From positions 3,474,501-3,538,500 of the forward strand of contig NZ_CP101731.1 of NCBI RefSeq assembly GCF_031202305.1: a stretch of DNA of 64,000 nt. The letters run 5' to 3'. Shown in pieces: positions 1 through 8,323 of the stretch. The notes beneath the pieces are model-generated. The model was given only the letters and a program-made list of their open reading frames with translations. It was not told the origin of the DNA and did not search any database. The position numbers were made by a program, and so were the translations under genes. The stretch's first letter is position 1. Each line of letters begins with the position of its first letter. This DNA is from Pelagibacterium sp. 26DY04. Lineage in GTDB: Bacteria > Pseudomonadota > Alphaproteobacteria > Rhizobiales > Devosiaceae.

Positions 1-294
1 GACGATGCCGCCGAGCTCTTCGAGGCGGCCGGCGTCAAGAACGTTACGACCTACGACGCCGAATACGCGCCCGGCATGGGCATCCATGAAATGGGCACCG
101 CCCGTATGGGCCGCGATCCCAGAACGTCCGTGCTCAACGCCCACAACCAGGTTTGGGACGCCCCCAATGTGTTCGTGACCGACGGGGCGTGCATGACCTC
201 GGCGTCCTGCGTCAATCCCTCTCTGACCTACATGGCCCTGACGGCGCGCGCCGCCGATTTCGCGGTCGAAGAACTCAGGAAAGGAAACCTGTGA
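1..294 (+). CDS. GMC-family oxidoreductase, C-terminal end only
   Basis: The frame is open from base 1 and stops at 292-294, so only the last 97 residues are in the window. They hold the GMC (glucose-methanol-choline) C-terminal block HEMGTARMG and the later CVNPSLTYMALTARAA stretch with its conserved Asn near the flavin. The next gene starts inside the stop codon and encodes a gluconate 2-dehydrogenase subunit 3-type protein. That pairing is typical of three-part periplasmic sugar or glycoside dehydrogenases: FAD subunit, subunit 3 and cytochrome c. With the DUF1080 and TIM-barrel genes downstream, a glycoside 3-dehydrogenase is the most likely activity. The N-terminal FAD-binding half is not visible, so substrate class is inferred from context. 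Confidence 0.85.
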   Translation, partial: DDAAELFEAAGVKNVTTYDAEYAPGMGIHEMGTARMGRDPRTSVLNAHNQVWDAPNVFVTDGACMTSASCVNPSLTYMALTARAADFAVEELRKGNL

Positions 295-878
295 TGATGA
301 ACCGACGCGACCTCTTAAAGCTCATCACCGCCGCAACGGGCATGTCCCTGATCGGCGGATCCATTGTCACCGCTCAGGAATTGTTCGGCCCGCAAAGCGA
401 CACGGGACGTGCCTTTGGCGAGGCCGGCAGCGCCCTTAGTGACGAGGAGATCGCCTTCCTCAACGAAGTTGCCGAGGTGATCCTGCCCCGGACCGACACG
501 CCCGGTGCCAAGGAGGCCGATGTGGCAACCTTCATGTCGACCTATGTTGCCGATGTGTATTCGGCTGATGAGCGGGAGACATTCCTCACCGCCATGCCGG
601 AAATCTCGGCCCGCAGCCAGGATCAGTTCGGCAAGGACTTCCTCGACCTCACCGAAGACGAACGGCTCACGCTGGTTTCCGAACTCGACGAGGAAGCCCG
701 CGCGGCCGCCTCATCCGATGACCCGCACTATTTCACCATGGTCAAGCAACTGACCCTACTGGGGTTCTTCACATCCGAGGTCGGCGCCACCCAGGCCCTG
801 CGCTATGAGGCGGTGCCCGGCGGTTACGACGGCTGTGCCGTCTACGAAGAGGGCCAGCCGGCCTGGGCCACCGGCTGA
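294..878 (+). CDS. gluconate 2-dehydrogenase subunit 3 family protein, Tat-exported
   Basis: The 194-residue protein starts with ATG at 294, overlapping the GMC stop codon by one base (TGATGATG). A second ATG at 297 is equally possible. The N-terminus MMNRRDLLKLITAATG is a twin-arginine signal; the family's small subunit carries the FAD subunit through the Tat system. The rest is the usual acidic helical domain of this family (LSDEEIAFLNEVAEVILP near residues 60-77). It probably forms a complex with the upstream GMC subunit in the periplasm and passes electrons to a cytochrome c that is not in the window. Family assignment is firm; substrate is not. Confidence 0.85.
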   Translation: MMNRRDLLKLITAATGMSLIGGSIVTAQELFGPQSDTGRAFGEAGSALSDEEIAFLNEVAEVILPRTDTPGAKEADVATFMSTYVADVYSADERETFLTAMPEISARSQDQFGKDFLDLTEDERLTLVSELDEEARAAASSDDPHYFTMVKQLTLLGFFTSEVGATQALRYEAVPGGYDGCAVYEEGQPAWATG

Positions 879-1009
879 TTTTCGATCGCCCCGGTACGGG
901 CAAAGGTGTCGGCGGGGCCTTCCCCGCTGGCGAGGTCCCGCGGCGGACCGAGGTGTCGCATCCGGTTGCTCCCGACGGATGCGGCACCCATTGGATGGAG
1001 GAGGTGCCT

Positions 1010-1510
1010 ATGAACATGCATTTCATGCCGGTCGCCGAAGCCGGCTTCAAATCGGCGATGGCAAATCTTGCCGGAGCCGTCAGCGTGGTGACGACACTTT
1101 CGGGCTCGACTCGGTTGGGCATGACGGCGAGTTCGGTCACCTCGTTTTCGGCCCAGCCACCCTGCATTGCCGTCAACATCAACATGGCCACCCGCACCGG
1201 CCGGGCCATGCGCGCCGGCAGCCCGCTCTGCGTTAACATTCTCGGCGACCAGCAGGACGAGATCGCCGCGATATTCGCCGGGCGGGCAGACGCCGCCGGT
1301 GACCGTTTTTCGGCCGGCCGCTGGCACATGATGAGTTCGGGCGCTCCCGCGCTCGAAGACGCAATCGCCAATATCGACTGCATCGTCGAGGACGTGATCG
1401 AACGCCACACCCACGCCATCGTGCTGGCCCGCGTCATCGCCATTGTATCCGGCAGCGAGCGCCGCCCGCTGCTTTACTGGCAACGAGGTTTCCACAGCCT
1501 GCAGACCTGA
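1010..1510 (+). CDS. flavin reductase-like domain protein
   Basis: The 166-residue protein starts at ATG 1010, behind a strong GGAGGAGG ribosome site at 997-1004; an upstream in-frame start at 953 lacks one. The body matches the small NAD(P)H:flavin oxidoreductase (HpaC-like) fold: AGAVSVVTTLSG near the N-terminus, GMTASSVTSFSAQPP for flavin contact, then LCVNILGDQQ and a C-terminal PLLYWQRGFH. Such enzymes reduce FMN or FAD for a monooxygenase, but no two-component monooxygenase is visible nearby. It sits inside the apparent glycoside-oxidation operon, where its job is unclear. No signal peptide is seen, so it is cytoplasmic, unlike its neighbours. Confidence 0.8.
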   Translation: MNMHFMPVAEAGFKSAMANLAGAVSVVTTLSGSTRLGMTASSVTSFSAQPPCIAVNINMATRTGRAMRAGSPLCVNILGDQQDEIAAIFAGRADAAGDRFSAGRWHMMSSGAPALEDAIANIDCIVEDVIERHTHAIVLARVIAIVSGSERRPLLYWQRGFHSLQT

Positions 1511-1540
1511 CCGGTCCACTGGATAATGAGGAGATATTCC

Positions 1541-2293
1541 ATGATCAAACACATCATTTTGTCGGGCACCGCCCTTTTGAGCACGACCGCCATGGCCCTC
1601 GCCCAGGAGGCCGAACCCACCGACGGCCAGAAATCGGAAGTGACCGAAATCTGGGAGCCGGTCCCCGAAACCGTCGAAACCCCGGAAGGCGAGCCGCCTT
1701 CGGACGCCATTGTGCTTTTTGACGGCACCAATCTCGACGCCTGGGAATCGGTCGATGGCGGTCCCGCCGAATGGACCGTGGAGGACGGCGCCTTCACAGT
1801 CGCCCGGGGTACGGGCGATATCCGCACCACCGAAAGCTTCTGCGACGTGCAATTACATATCGAGTGGCGCTCGCCTGCCGAAACCGAGGGCTATGACAGC
1901 CAGGATCGCGGCAATAGCGGCGTGTTCCTCCAGGAACGCTATGAAGTCCAGGTCCTCGACAGCTTCGAGAACCCCACCTACGTCAACGGTCAGGCAGCCT
2001 CGGTCTACAAGCAACACATTCCGCTGGTGAACGCCTCGCGCGAACCGGGCGAATGGCAGAGCTACGATATCATCTTCAAGGCCCCGATCTTTGCCGAGGA
2101 CGGCTCGCTCCGCAGCCCCGCCTATATCACCGTGCTGCACAACGGCGTCGTGGTGCAGAACCACGTTCAGGTGCAAGGCCCAACCGAGTGGATCGGCTAT
2201 CCGCAATATGAGGCCCATGACTGCGCGCCGATCAGCCTGCAGGACCACGACGCCGATGTGAGCTTCCGCAACATCTGGGTACGCCCGCTCTAA
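1541..2293 (+). CDS. exported DUF1080 (3-keto-disaccharide hydrolase family) protein
   Basis: The 250-residue protein starts at ATG 1541 with GAGGAG at 1528-1533; the in-frame ATG at 1526 lies on that site and is rejected. MIKHIILSGTALLSTTAMALA is a Sec signal peptide. The mature part is the concanavalin-like DUF1080 fold: IVLFDGTNLDAWES, then GNSGVFLQERYEVQVLDS, then NHVQVQGPTEW. Members of this family have been shown to cleave 3-keto-glycosides after a GMC dehydrogenase oxidises C3. The GMC and subunit 3 genes just upstream fit that order of reactions. It most likely acts in the periplasm on 3-oxo-glycosides; the aglycone is unknown. Confidence 0.8.
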   Translation: MIKHIILSGTALLSTTAMALAQEAEPTDGQKSEVTEIWEPVPETVETPEGEPPSDAIVLFDGTNLDAWESVDGGPAEWTVEDGAFTVARGTGDIRTTESFCDVQLHIEWRSPAETEGYDSQDRGNSGVFLQERYEVQVLDSFENPTYVNGQAASVYKQHIPLVNASREPGEWQSYDIIFKAPIFAEDGSLRSPAYITVLHNGVVVQNHVQVQGPTEWIGYPQYEAHDCAPISLQDHDADVSFRNIWVRPL

Positions 2294-2364
2294 CGCCGGT
2301 CCAGGAAGCCAGTGCAGCGCTAACCAAAAGCGCTTACCTCGATTCGACAAGGAGGAGCCCCTTT

Positions 2365-3261
2365 ATGAGCTCGATCACCCTCTCCCGCCGCACGCTGTTG
2401 CGCGGCGCCGGCGCCGCCGGAGCGCTGGCCGCCGTGGCGGGCAACAGCGCAATGAGCACCGCCATCGCCCAGCAAGCGCCGACCACCCTCAAGGGCAACA
2501 TCAACCATTCGGTCGCCCGCTGGACCTTCGGCGATCTCTCGGTCGATGAGCTGTGCACATTGGTCAAGGAGATCGGCTTTGCCGCCATCGACCTCGTGGG
2601 ACCCGACGATTGGCCGACGCTGCAGCGCCATGGAGTGGATTCCTCCATGTGCAACGGCGCCGAAATCAGCCTCGAGGACGGCTGGGCCGAGCCCGATAAC
2701 CACGCCGAGCTGATCGAACGCTATCTGCGCCACATCGATCTGGTGGCCGAGGCCGGCTACACCAATCTGATCTGTTTTTCCGGCAATGCCCGCGGCATGG
2801 ACCCCGAAGATGGGCTTAACGCCTCCGCCGAAGGCCTCAAGCAGATCATGGGCGCAGCCGAGGAGCGCGGCGTCGTCCTGCACATGGAGCTGCTCAACTC
2901 CAAGGTCGATCACCCCGACTATCTCTGCGACAACAGCGCCTGGGGGATCGAACTCTGCCGCCGCATTGGCTCACCCAATTTCAAGCTGCTCTACGACATC
3001 TATCACATGCAGATCATGGAGGGTGACGTGATCCGCACATTGACCGACAACATCGATTATTTCGGCCACTTCCACACCGCCGGAAACCCCGGCCGCAACG
3101 AGCTCGACGAAACCCAGGAGCTCTTCTACCCCGCCATCTGCCGCGCCATCCTCGACACCGGCTTTACCGGCTATGTGGCCCAGGAATTCATCCCCAGCTC
3201 CGATGATCCTGATACCGCCGCCGAAGCCCTGCGCGCTGCGGTGATGACCTGCGACGTCTGA
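2365..3261 (+). CDS. Tat-exported sugar isomerase/epimerase, xylose isomerase-like TIM barrel
   Basis: The 298-residue protein follows an AAGGAGGAG ribosome site at about 2350. The N-terminus has SRRTLLRGAGAAGALAAVAG, a twin-arginine signal ending near AIAQQ (residue 37). The barrel carries the metal-site pattern of the hydroxypyruvate isomerase/xylose isomerase-like family: E175 (HMELLN), D211 and H214 (YDIYHMQ), H237 (GHFHTA) and E274 (AQEFIP). Export of such an isomerase is uncommon and matches the exported GMC and DUF1080 proteins upstream. A role in epimerising, isomerising or eliminating a 3-keto-glycoside intermediate is inferred; automatic tools would probably call it hydroxypyruvate isomerase. 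Confidence 0.8.
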   Translation: MSSITLSRRTLLRGAGAAGALAAVAGNSAMSTAIAQQAPTTLKGNINHSVARWTFGDLSVDELCTLVKEIGFAAIDLVGPDDWPTLQRHGVDSSMCNGAEISLEDGWAEPDNHAELIERYLRHIDLVAEAGYTNLICFSGNARGMDPEDGLNASAEGLKQIMGAAEERGVVLHMELLNSKVDHPDYLCDNSAWGIELCRRIGSPNFKLLYDIYHMQIMEGDVIRTLTDNIDYFGHFHTAGNPGRNELDETQELFYPAICRAILDTGFTGYVAQEFIPSSDDPDTAAEALRAAVMTCDV

Positions 3262-3288
3262 CGCAAAGGCCGTACCCGATTTCCTCGG

Positions 3289-3819
3289 CTACGGCCCCAG
3301 CATCTCGATCACATAATCCGCCCGCTCCTCCACCGGCCCCTTGGGAACGATGTGGATGTCGTAGCCAAGCTGCCGGTAATCCATAAGCAGCCGTTCATAT
3401 TCGGCGATTCCCGCCTCGAGACCGTGCTGGCGCTCGCTGTCCCCGACATAGATTTCCGGCCAGGGCGGAGTGAGAAACACCTGGGGATGGTAGCGATCGG
3501 TCCCGATAATCTCGTCCAGCGTGCCGCCGCCCACACTGGCGAGCGCCGAGGCGGCGTCGATCAGGCCGCGGTCGAAAAAGATCGTTCCCTCCTGCCCCGC
3601 CATGCGCCCCATGTCCTCGCGCGCCATGGCGACAGCCCGCTCGGCAAAGGCCCGCATATCGACCCAGGGCAAGGCCCGACCCTCGCCTCTCTGTTCCTCG
3701 ATAACGATCCGCCGACCCGGCTCCTCCACGGTGGCATAGCCCCGTAGCGCCAACGCGCGCAGCAGTGTCGATTTTCCCCCGCCCGAGCAGCCGGAAATCA
3801 CCACCAGCCGATTTGTCAT
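3289..3819 (-). CDS. AAA-family P-loop NTPase (ATPase/kinase-like)
   Basis: The 176-residue cytoplasmic protein begins MTNRLVVISGCSGGGKSTLL, with a Walker A loop at residues 10-17. FFDRGLIDAASAL looks like the Walker B and lid region of AAA_28-type small NTPases. The C-terminal half (AEYERLLMDYRQLGYDIHIVPKG) resembles nucleoside-kinase-like members of that family. It stands alone between the exported sugar genes, with which it converges (28 bp between stops), and the divergent helicase gene. The substrate cannot be told from sequence. Confidence 0.75.
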   Translation of the reverse strand: MTNRLVVISGCSGGGKSTLLRALALRGYATVEEPGRRIVIEEQRGEGRALPWVDMRAFAERAVAMAREDMGRMAGQEGTIFFDRGLIDAASALASVGGGTLDEIIGTDRYHPQVFLTPPWPEIYVGDSERQHGLEAGIAEYERLLMDYRQLGYDIHIVPKGPVEERADYVIEMLGP

Positions 3820-4252
3820 GCCTTTTTGCCCTGTCCCATTCCGATACGGTCAAAATCTTTTTTGCCAACGCGAACGGTTTTCGCCTCGGCAATTCCGGGC
3901 ATTTCACCTTTATGGCGCCACTACCGTATGAAAAAATCGCCTTCACACTTGGTTAGCATTTGACGCGATTGGATCGCCTTTAACGAAAATGCAACTAAAG
4001 TGAACGGATTCGGCCACCATTTCTGCCTCCGGCGTCGCTCCCGCTATCTCCTTGTGGCGAATCACAAAATCCCCCCACTAGATGCTGTAGGGAACAGATC
4101 GTGATTCCGATTCGGAACGCGATTCGGTTCGCGTTTGTTCTTTTTTCGTTCGAAACGTTAAAGACGGGGCCGCTCCGGCCATTGCCTTTCCCGTTTCGAT
4201 ACACCACCTTGCGAAGCAAACCATAACCCTGCCCTTGTCCCCAAAAGCGCCG
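3820..4252. other. 433-bp intergenic region between divergent NTPase and helicase genes
   Basis: This gap is more AT-rich than its surroundings, has homopolymer tracts, and contains no credible gene. It holds the start regions of the two flanking divergent genes. The only specific element recognised is a GTTC-N7-GTTC box at 4137-4151, listed separately. There is no GC-rich dispersed repeat here. Confidence 0.6.
4137..4151 (+). promoter_or_regulatory. possible LexA (SOS) box upstream of the helicase gene
   Basis: GTTC at 4137-4140, seven bases, then GTTC at 4148-4151 is the direct-repeat LexA operator known from alphaproteobacteria. It ends about 100 bp before the helicase ATG (4253). No good -35/-10 pair could be placed over it, so this is weaker than the box at 38875. 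By base composition roughly one to two such matches are expected by chance in 64 kb, but few of those would fall between genes. Confidence 0.4.
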
Positions 4253-7207
4253 ATGACCTCCTTGACCTCACAGGCCGTAAAGGCCGTTCTCGGCCCGACC
4301 AATACCGGCAAGACCCATTATGCCATCGAGCGCCTGCTGGCCTATCGTTCCGGCATCATAGGCCTGCCGCTACGCCTGCTCGCCCGCGAGGTCTATAATC
4401 GCGTCGTTGAGCGCGCCGGCGTGGAGTCGGTCGCATTGGTCACCGGCGAGGAGCGCATCGTCCCCAAGGCGGCCCGCTATTGGATCGCCACCGTCGAGGC
4501 CATGCCCACCGACATGGCCGCCGATTTCCTCGCGGTCGACGAGATCCAGACCGCCACCGATTTCGATCGCGGCCATGTCTTTACCGATCGCATCCTGCAT
4601 GCCCGCGGCCGTGCCGAAACCCTGCTGCTGGGCGCCCAGACCATGGAGCCGGTGATCCGGCGGCTCCTGCCCCATGCCGATATCCAGTTTCGCCCACGGT
4701 TTTCCAAGCTGACCTGGGCGGGCAGCAAAAAGCTCTCGCGCCTGCCCCGCCGCTCGGCGGTCGTCGCCTTTTCGGCCTCTGAGGTCTACGCCATTGCCGA
4801 ACTGCTGCGCCGCGAACGTGGTGGGGCGGCGGTGGTGATGGGCGGACTTTCCCCGCGCACGCGCAACGCCCAGGTCGAGTTGTTCCAGAACGGCGATGTC
4901 GATTTTCTCGTTGCCACCGACGCCATCGGCATGGGGCTGAACCTCGACGTCACCCACGTCGCCTTTGCCTCCGATTCCAAATATGACGGCCGCCAGTTCC
5001 GCCCCCTGACCCCCGCCGAGATCGGCCAGATCGCCGGCCGTGCCGGCCGCCACATGCGCGACGGCACGTTTGGGGTCACCGGTGGCACCGACGAATTCGA
5101 CGAGGAAACCATCGAGCGCCTCGAATCCCATGATTTCGAGCCGGTCAAGCAGCTCCAATGGCGCAGCCGCAATCTCGATTTTTCCTCGCTGCAACGGCTG
5201 CACTCGAGTCTTGAGGTGATTCCCGGGCACCAAAGCCTCACCCGCGTTCCCGTCGCCACCGACCAGCGGGCGCTCGAATTCCTGTTGCGCCGCGAAGAAG
5301 GCGCGCTCGCCACCTCCCCCTCGCGCGTGGAACTGGCCTGGGCCTGCTGCCAAATCCCCGATTACCGCGACATTTCCCCCGCCGCCCATGGCGAGATCGT
5401 CGCCCGCATTTTTTCCGGCCTCGCCCTAGCCGGAAGGATAGATGCCGACTGGATTGCCGAGCAGGTCAGGTTCTGCGACAATACGACCGGCGACATCGAT
5501 ACGCTATCCAACCGGATCCGCCAGATCCGGACCTGGACATTCATTTCTAACCGTAGGGACTGGCTGGAAGACCCCGCACACTGGCAGGAGACGACCCGGG
5601 CGATCGAGGACGCCCTGTCCGACGCCCTCCATGAAAAGCTGATCGCCCGTTTCGTCGACAGGCGAACCAGTGTGCTGATGCGTCATCTAAGAGACAAGCA
5701 GATGGTATCACCCCAAATCACCGAAAATGGCGAACTCACGATCGAAGGCCATGTCATTGGCACGATCGAAGGGTTCCGGTTCACCCTTTCGCGCATCGAG
5801 GGCGAAGCCGATTCAAAAAATCTGCGCTCTGCCGCCTCTTCCGTCGTTGCCCCGGAAATCGCCAAGCGCGCCGACCGGCTCGCGGGCGCGCCCAATGAGG
5901 AATTCGTTCTGACCACCGACGGCGTCATCCGCTGGCGCGGCGAGGTGGTTGCCGAACTGGCCGAAGGCCCGACGCTTTTTGCCCCCCGCATCATCATCCT
6001 GGCCGATGAGAGCCTCACGGGCCCCGATCTCGAAAAGGTCGAGGATCGCCTCTCGCTCTGGCTGCGCCACCACATCAACACCCAGCTCGAACAGATCGTC
6101 GCGCTTTTGGAGCCCGCCGAGCTCGAAGGCACCGCGCGCGGCATCGCCTTCCGGCTGGCCGAAAATCTCGGCATCATTCCGCGCGCCGAAATCGCCGAAG
6201 AAGTCAAGAGCCTCGATCAGGACACGCGCGGCAAATTGCGCAAGCTCGGCGTCAAATTCGGCGCCCATCACATCTACCTGCCCCTCACGCTCAAGCCCGC
6301 CCCGCGCGAGCTGGCGTTGATCCTTTGGGGTTTAAAGCATGGCGGTGTGCGCCAGCCCGGTATTGCCGAATTGCCCCACATCATCCTCTCGGGCCGCACC
6401 TCGTTCCCCATCGACAAGAGCTTCGACAAGCGCCTCTACGAGGTCGCGGGCTTCAAGGTGGCCGGCGAGCGCATCGTCCGCGTCGATATTCTCGAGCGCC
6501 TGGCCGACATCATCCGCCCGCTGATTGCCTTTGACGCCAACCGTCCGGTCGATACCCCTCCGCCCGAGGGCGCCGCAGAGGCCAATGGCTTCCGCGTTAC
6601 CGTCGAGATGACGTCGCTGCTTGGCTGTGCCGGCGAGGATTTCGCCTCGATCTTGAAGTCGCTGGGTTACCGCGTCCGCCGCACGCCCAAGGCAGCGGCC
6701 GCCAAAACCGCTCCGGCCGAGCCTTTGGCCGATACGGCAGCAGCCGAAGCCGTTCTCGAAGGGGCTCCGGCAGAGGCAGTAGCCGAGGCCGCCGCTGTCG
6801 AGCCGGTCGCGTCAAGCGAGCCCATTGCCGACGCCGCCCTCGCCGAGGCCGCGGCGGTTGTGGCCGATGCCGAGCCCGTACCCGCCTCCATGGAGCCTGC
6901 ACCCGCCGACCCGGAAGCTGCAACGCCCGCCGAGCCGGAATATGACGAGGTCTGGTTCCCCGCCGGCCGTCGCCCCGAGCGCAACAACCGGCCGCAGCGC
7001 AACAAGCCCGACGCCAATCGCGGCCCGCGCCCCGAAGGCCAACAGCGCTTCAAGGGCAAGGGTGGCAAGCCCGGCCATCACAATGGCAAGGGCGGACCGC
7101 GCGAGGATCACAACCGCAACGACCGTCCGCGCCCCGAACGCCGCGAAAAGCCGATCGACCCCGATTCGCCTTTCGCCGCCCTCGCCGCGCTCAAGACACG
7201 GAAGTGA
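4253..7207 (+). CDS. SUV3-like DEAD/DExH-box RNA helicase with disordered basic tail
   Basis: ATG 4253 gives 984 residues; a TTG at 4235 is in frame but less likely. Walker A GPTNTGKT is at residues 14-21 and the DEAD-type box reads DEIQ at 96-99. Motif VI is QIAGRAGRH. The order matches the SUV3/mgpS-like helicases found alone in alphaproteobacteria and in mitochondria, where SUV3 unwinds RNA for degradation. From about residue 805 the protein turns into an Ala/Glu/Pro-rich acidic linker and then an Arg/Asn/Gly/Pro-rich basic tail ending SPFAALAALKTRK, probably an RNA-binding low-complexity region. The S4 protein and FdxA genes follow. A possible SOS box lies upstream. Confidence 0.88.
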   Translation: MTSLTSQAVKAVLGPTNTGKTHYAIERLLAYRSGIIGLPLRLLAREVYNRVVERAGVESVALVTGEERIVPKAARYWIATVEAMPTDMAADFLAVDEIQTATDFDRGHVFTDRILHARGRAETLLLGAQTMEPVIRRLLPHADIQFRPRFSKLTWAGSKKLSRLPRRSAVVAFSASEVYAIAELLRRERGGAAVVMGGLSPRTRNAQVELFQNGDVDFLVATDAIGMGLNLDVTHVAFASDSKYDGRQFRPLTPAEIGQIAGRAGRHMRDGTFGVTGGTDEFDEETIERLESHDFEPVKQLQWRSRNLDFSSLQRLHSSLEVIPGHQSLTRVPVATDQRALEFLLRREEGALATSPSRVELAWACCQIPDYRDISPAAHGEIVARIFSGLALAGRIDADWIAEQVRFCDNTTGDIDTLSNRIRQIRTWTFISNRRDWLEDPAHWQETTRAIEDALSDALHEKLIARFVDRRTSVLMRHLRDKQMVSPQITENGELTIEGHVIGTIEGFRFTLSRIEGEADSKNLRSAASSVVAPEIAKRADRLAGAPNEEFVLTTDGVIRWRGEVVAELAEGPTLFAPRIIILADESLTGPDLEKVEDRLSLWLRHHINTQLEQIVALLEPAELEGTARGIAFRLAENLGIIPRAEIAEEVKSLDQDTRGKLRKLGVKFGAHHIYLPLTLKPAPRELALILWGLKHGGVRQPGIAELPHIILSGRTSFPIDKSFDKRLYEVAGFKVAGERIVRVDILERLADIIRPLIAFDANRPVDTPPPEGAAEANGFRVTVEMTSLLGCAGEDFASILKSLGYRVRRTPKAAAAKTAPAEPLADTAAAEAVLEGAPAEAVAEAAAVEPVASSEPIADAALAEAAAVVADAEPVPASMEPAPADPEAATPAEPEYDEVWFPAGRRPERNNRPQRNKPDANRGPRPEGQQRFKGKGGKPGHHNGKGGPREDHNRNDRPRPERREKPIDPDSPFAALAALKTRK

Positions 7208-7534
7208 TGCAGCGCTCCGCCACCCTTAAGGCCGCTTTTGGCGCAACGCTTGCTCCAAGAGCCCCCCTCTCCCCTGGTGGGAGAGGGAGCGGGGGGGAGG
7301 GGGGCGCAGCCTTTCGACAAGCACCAGCGGCGGAAGGGTATCGTAATCTCCGCGCGCCCCTCATCCGTCCGCTTCGCGGCCTGCCATTCGAGCCCCCGCC
7401 TTCGCGGGGGCAGGCGCCGTCTCATCGCCTTTTCGCCTCCGTTCGTGCCACTGGCACGAATGGCCAAAGGACGGCTCGAACTCTCCCACCAGGGGAGAAG
7501 GGTAACCGGGGCTCATCAGGCAGTGGAGCGAGCA
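7208..7534. repeat. intergenic dispersed hairpin repeats (copy A)
   Basis: No gene is seen here. At 7265-7287 there is a perfect hairpin with 9-bp arms (CCCTCTCCC/GGGAGAGGG, 5-base loop). Its reverse-orientation partner is at 7481-7502. Between them, 7442-7460 forms a second hairpin (TTCGTGCC/GGCACGAA). The 7356-7502 block recurs with changes at 46115-46245 (inverted) and 58257-58388; the first hairpin recurs near 45955 and 58437. The facing hairpins could fold the whole gap into a cruciform or end transcription between helicase and S4 genes. Confidence 0.8.
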
Positions 7535-7831
7535 ATGCCCGCTGACCTCCCCACCCGCCAGCGCCTCGACAAATGGCTATGGCACGCCCGTGTCACCAAA
7601 ACCCGCACCCTGGCCCAAAAGCTCATCGAGTCCGGCGCGGTGCGCGTCAACGGCCAGCGGATTGTCGAGACCGACCAGCGGGTCGGTCCGGGCGACGGTC
7701 TCACCATCCAAATCCATAGCCGGTTGCGGGTTCTCAAGATCACCGGCATCGCCGACAGGCGCGGTTCGGCCACCGTCGCCGCGACGCTTTACGAGGATAT
7801 TTCGCCGACCCTCGAAAAACCGGAATCCTGA
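7535..7831 (+). CDS. RNA-binding S4 domain protein (Hsp15-like)
   Basis: ATG 7535 gives 98 residues; longer upstream frames run through the repeat element and are rejected. RLDKWLWHARVTKTRTLAQK at residues 9-28 and SGAVRVNGQRI form an S4 RNA-binding domain, as in Hsp15, which binds stalled 50S subunits with attached peptidyl-tRNA. The C-terminal part (LRVLKITGIADRRGS) matches the usual extension. Helicase, S4 and fdxA in a row is a common rhizobial arrangement. Confidence 0.85.
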   Translation: MPADLPTRQRLDKWLWHARVTKTRTLAQKLIESGAVRVNGQRIVETDQRVGPGDGLTIQIHSRLRVLKITGIADRRGSATVAATLYEDISPTLEKPES

Positions 7832-7945
7832 TCGCAAGCTGCGGCAAAACTTGGCATCCGAACGCCTTGAAAGCCGCCCCAAAAGCGTTTAGCAAGCTTT
7901 CGCTTGGCCTAATTCCTCACACTCGCCAGCTTACAGGACTGCCTC

Positions 7946-8284
7946 ATGACCTATGTCGTCACCGACAATTGCATCAAGTGCAAGTACACCGACTGCGTCG
8001 AAGTCTGCCCGGTCGACTGTTTCTATGAAGGCGAGAACATGCTGGTCATTCACCCCGATGAGTGCATCGACTGCGGGGTGTGCGAGCCCGAATGCCCGGC
8101 CGAAGCCATCAAGCCCGACACCGAGTCCGGTCTCGACAAATGGCTCGAGATCAATGCGAAATACGCTTCGGTCTGGCCCAATCTCACCGAAAAGCGCGAC
8201 GAGCTGCCCGAAGCCAAGGAAATGGATGGCGTCGAAGGCAAGTTCGAGAAATATTTCTCCGAAGAGCCCGGCGAAGGCGACTGA
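7946..8284 (+). CDS. fdxA: 7Fe ferredoxin FdxA
   Basis: The 112-residue protein matches the seven-iron ferredoxin family throughout. C9, C17 and C50 are placed to bind the [3Fe-4S] cluster, and C21, C40, C43 and C46 the [4Fe-4S] cluster (by analogy with Azotobacter ferredoxin I, shifted by one). The C-terminus is acidic ([12 protein letters not shown]), as usual. It is a soluble one-electron carrier of the cytoplasm. In many alphaproteobacteria fdxA lies directly before a CarD-family gene; here carD is 4.8 kb further on, with an amine dehydrogenase cluster in between. Confidence 0.95.
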   Translation: MTYVVTDNCIKCKYTDCVEVCPVDCFYEGENMLVIHPDECIDCGVCEPECPAEAIKPDTESGLDKWLEINAKYASVWPNLTEKRDELPEAKEMDGVEGKFEKYFSEEPGEGD

Positions 8285-8323
8285 GCCTTTCGAGCAAAAA
8301 TGGGGCCGCTTTTGCCGTTCTGA

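Noticed and set aside
4126-4140. Second SOS-like box GTTC-N6-GTTC next to the accepted one
   Set aside because: Spacer is six, not seven, so the half-sites are out of phase for LexA.
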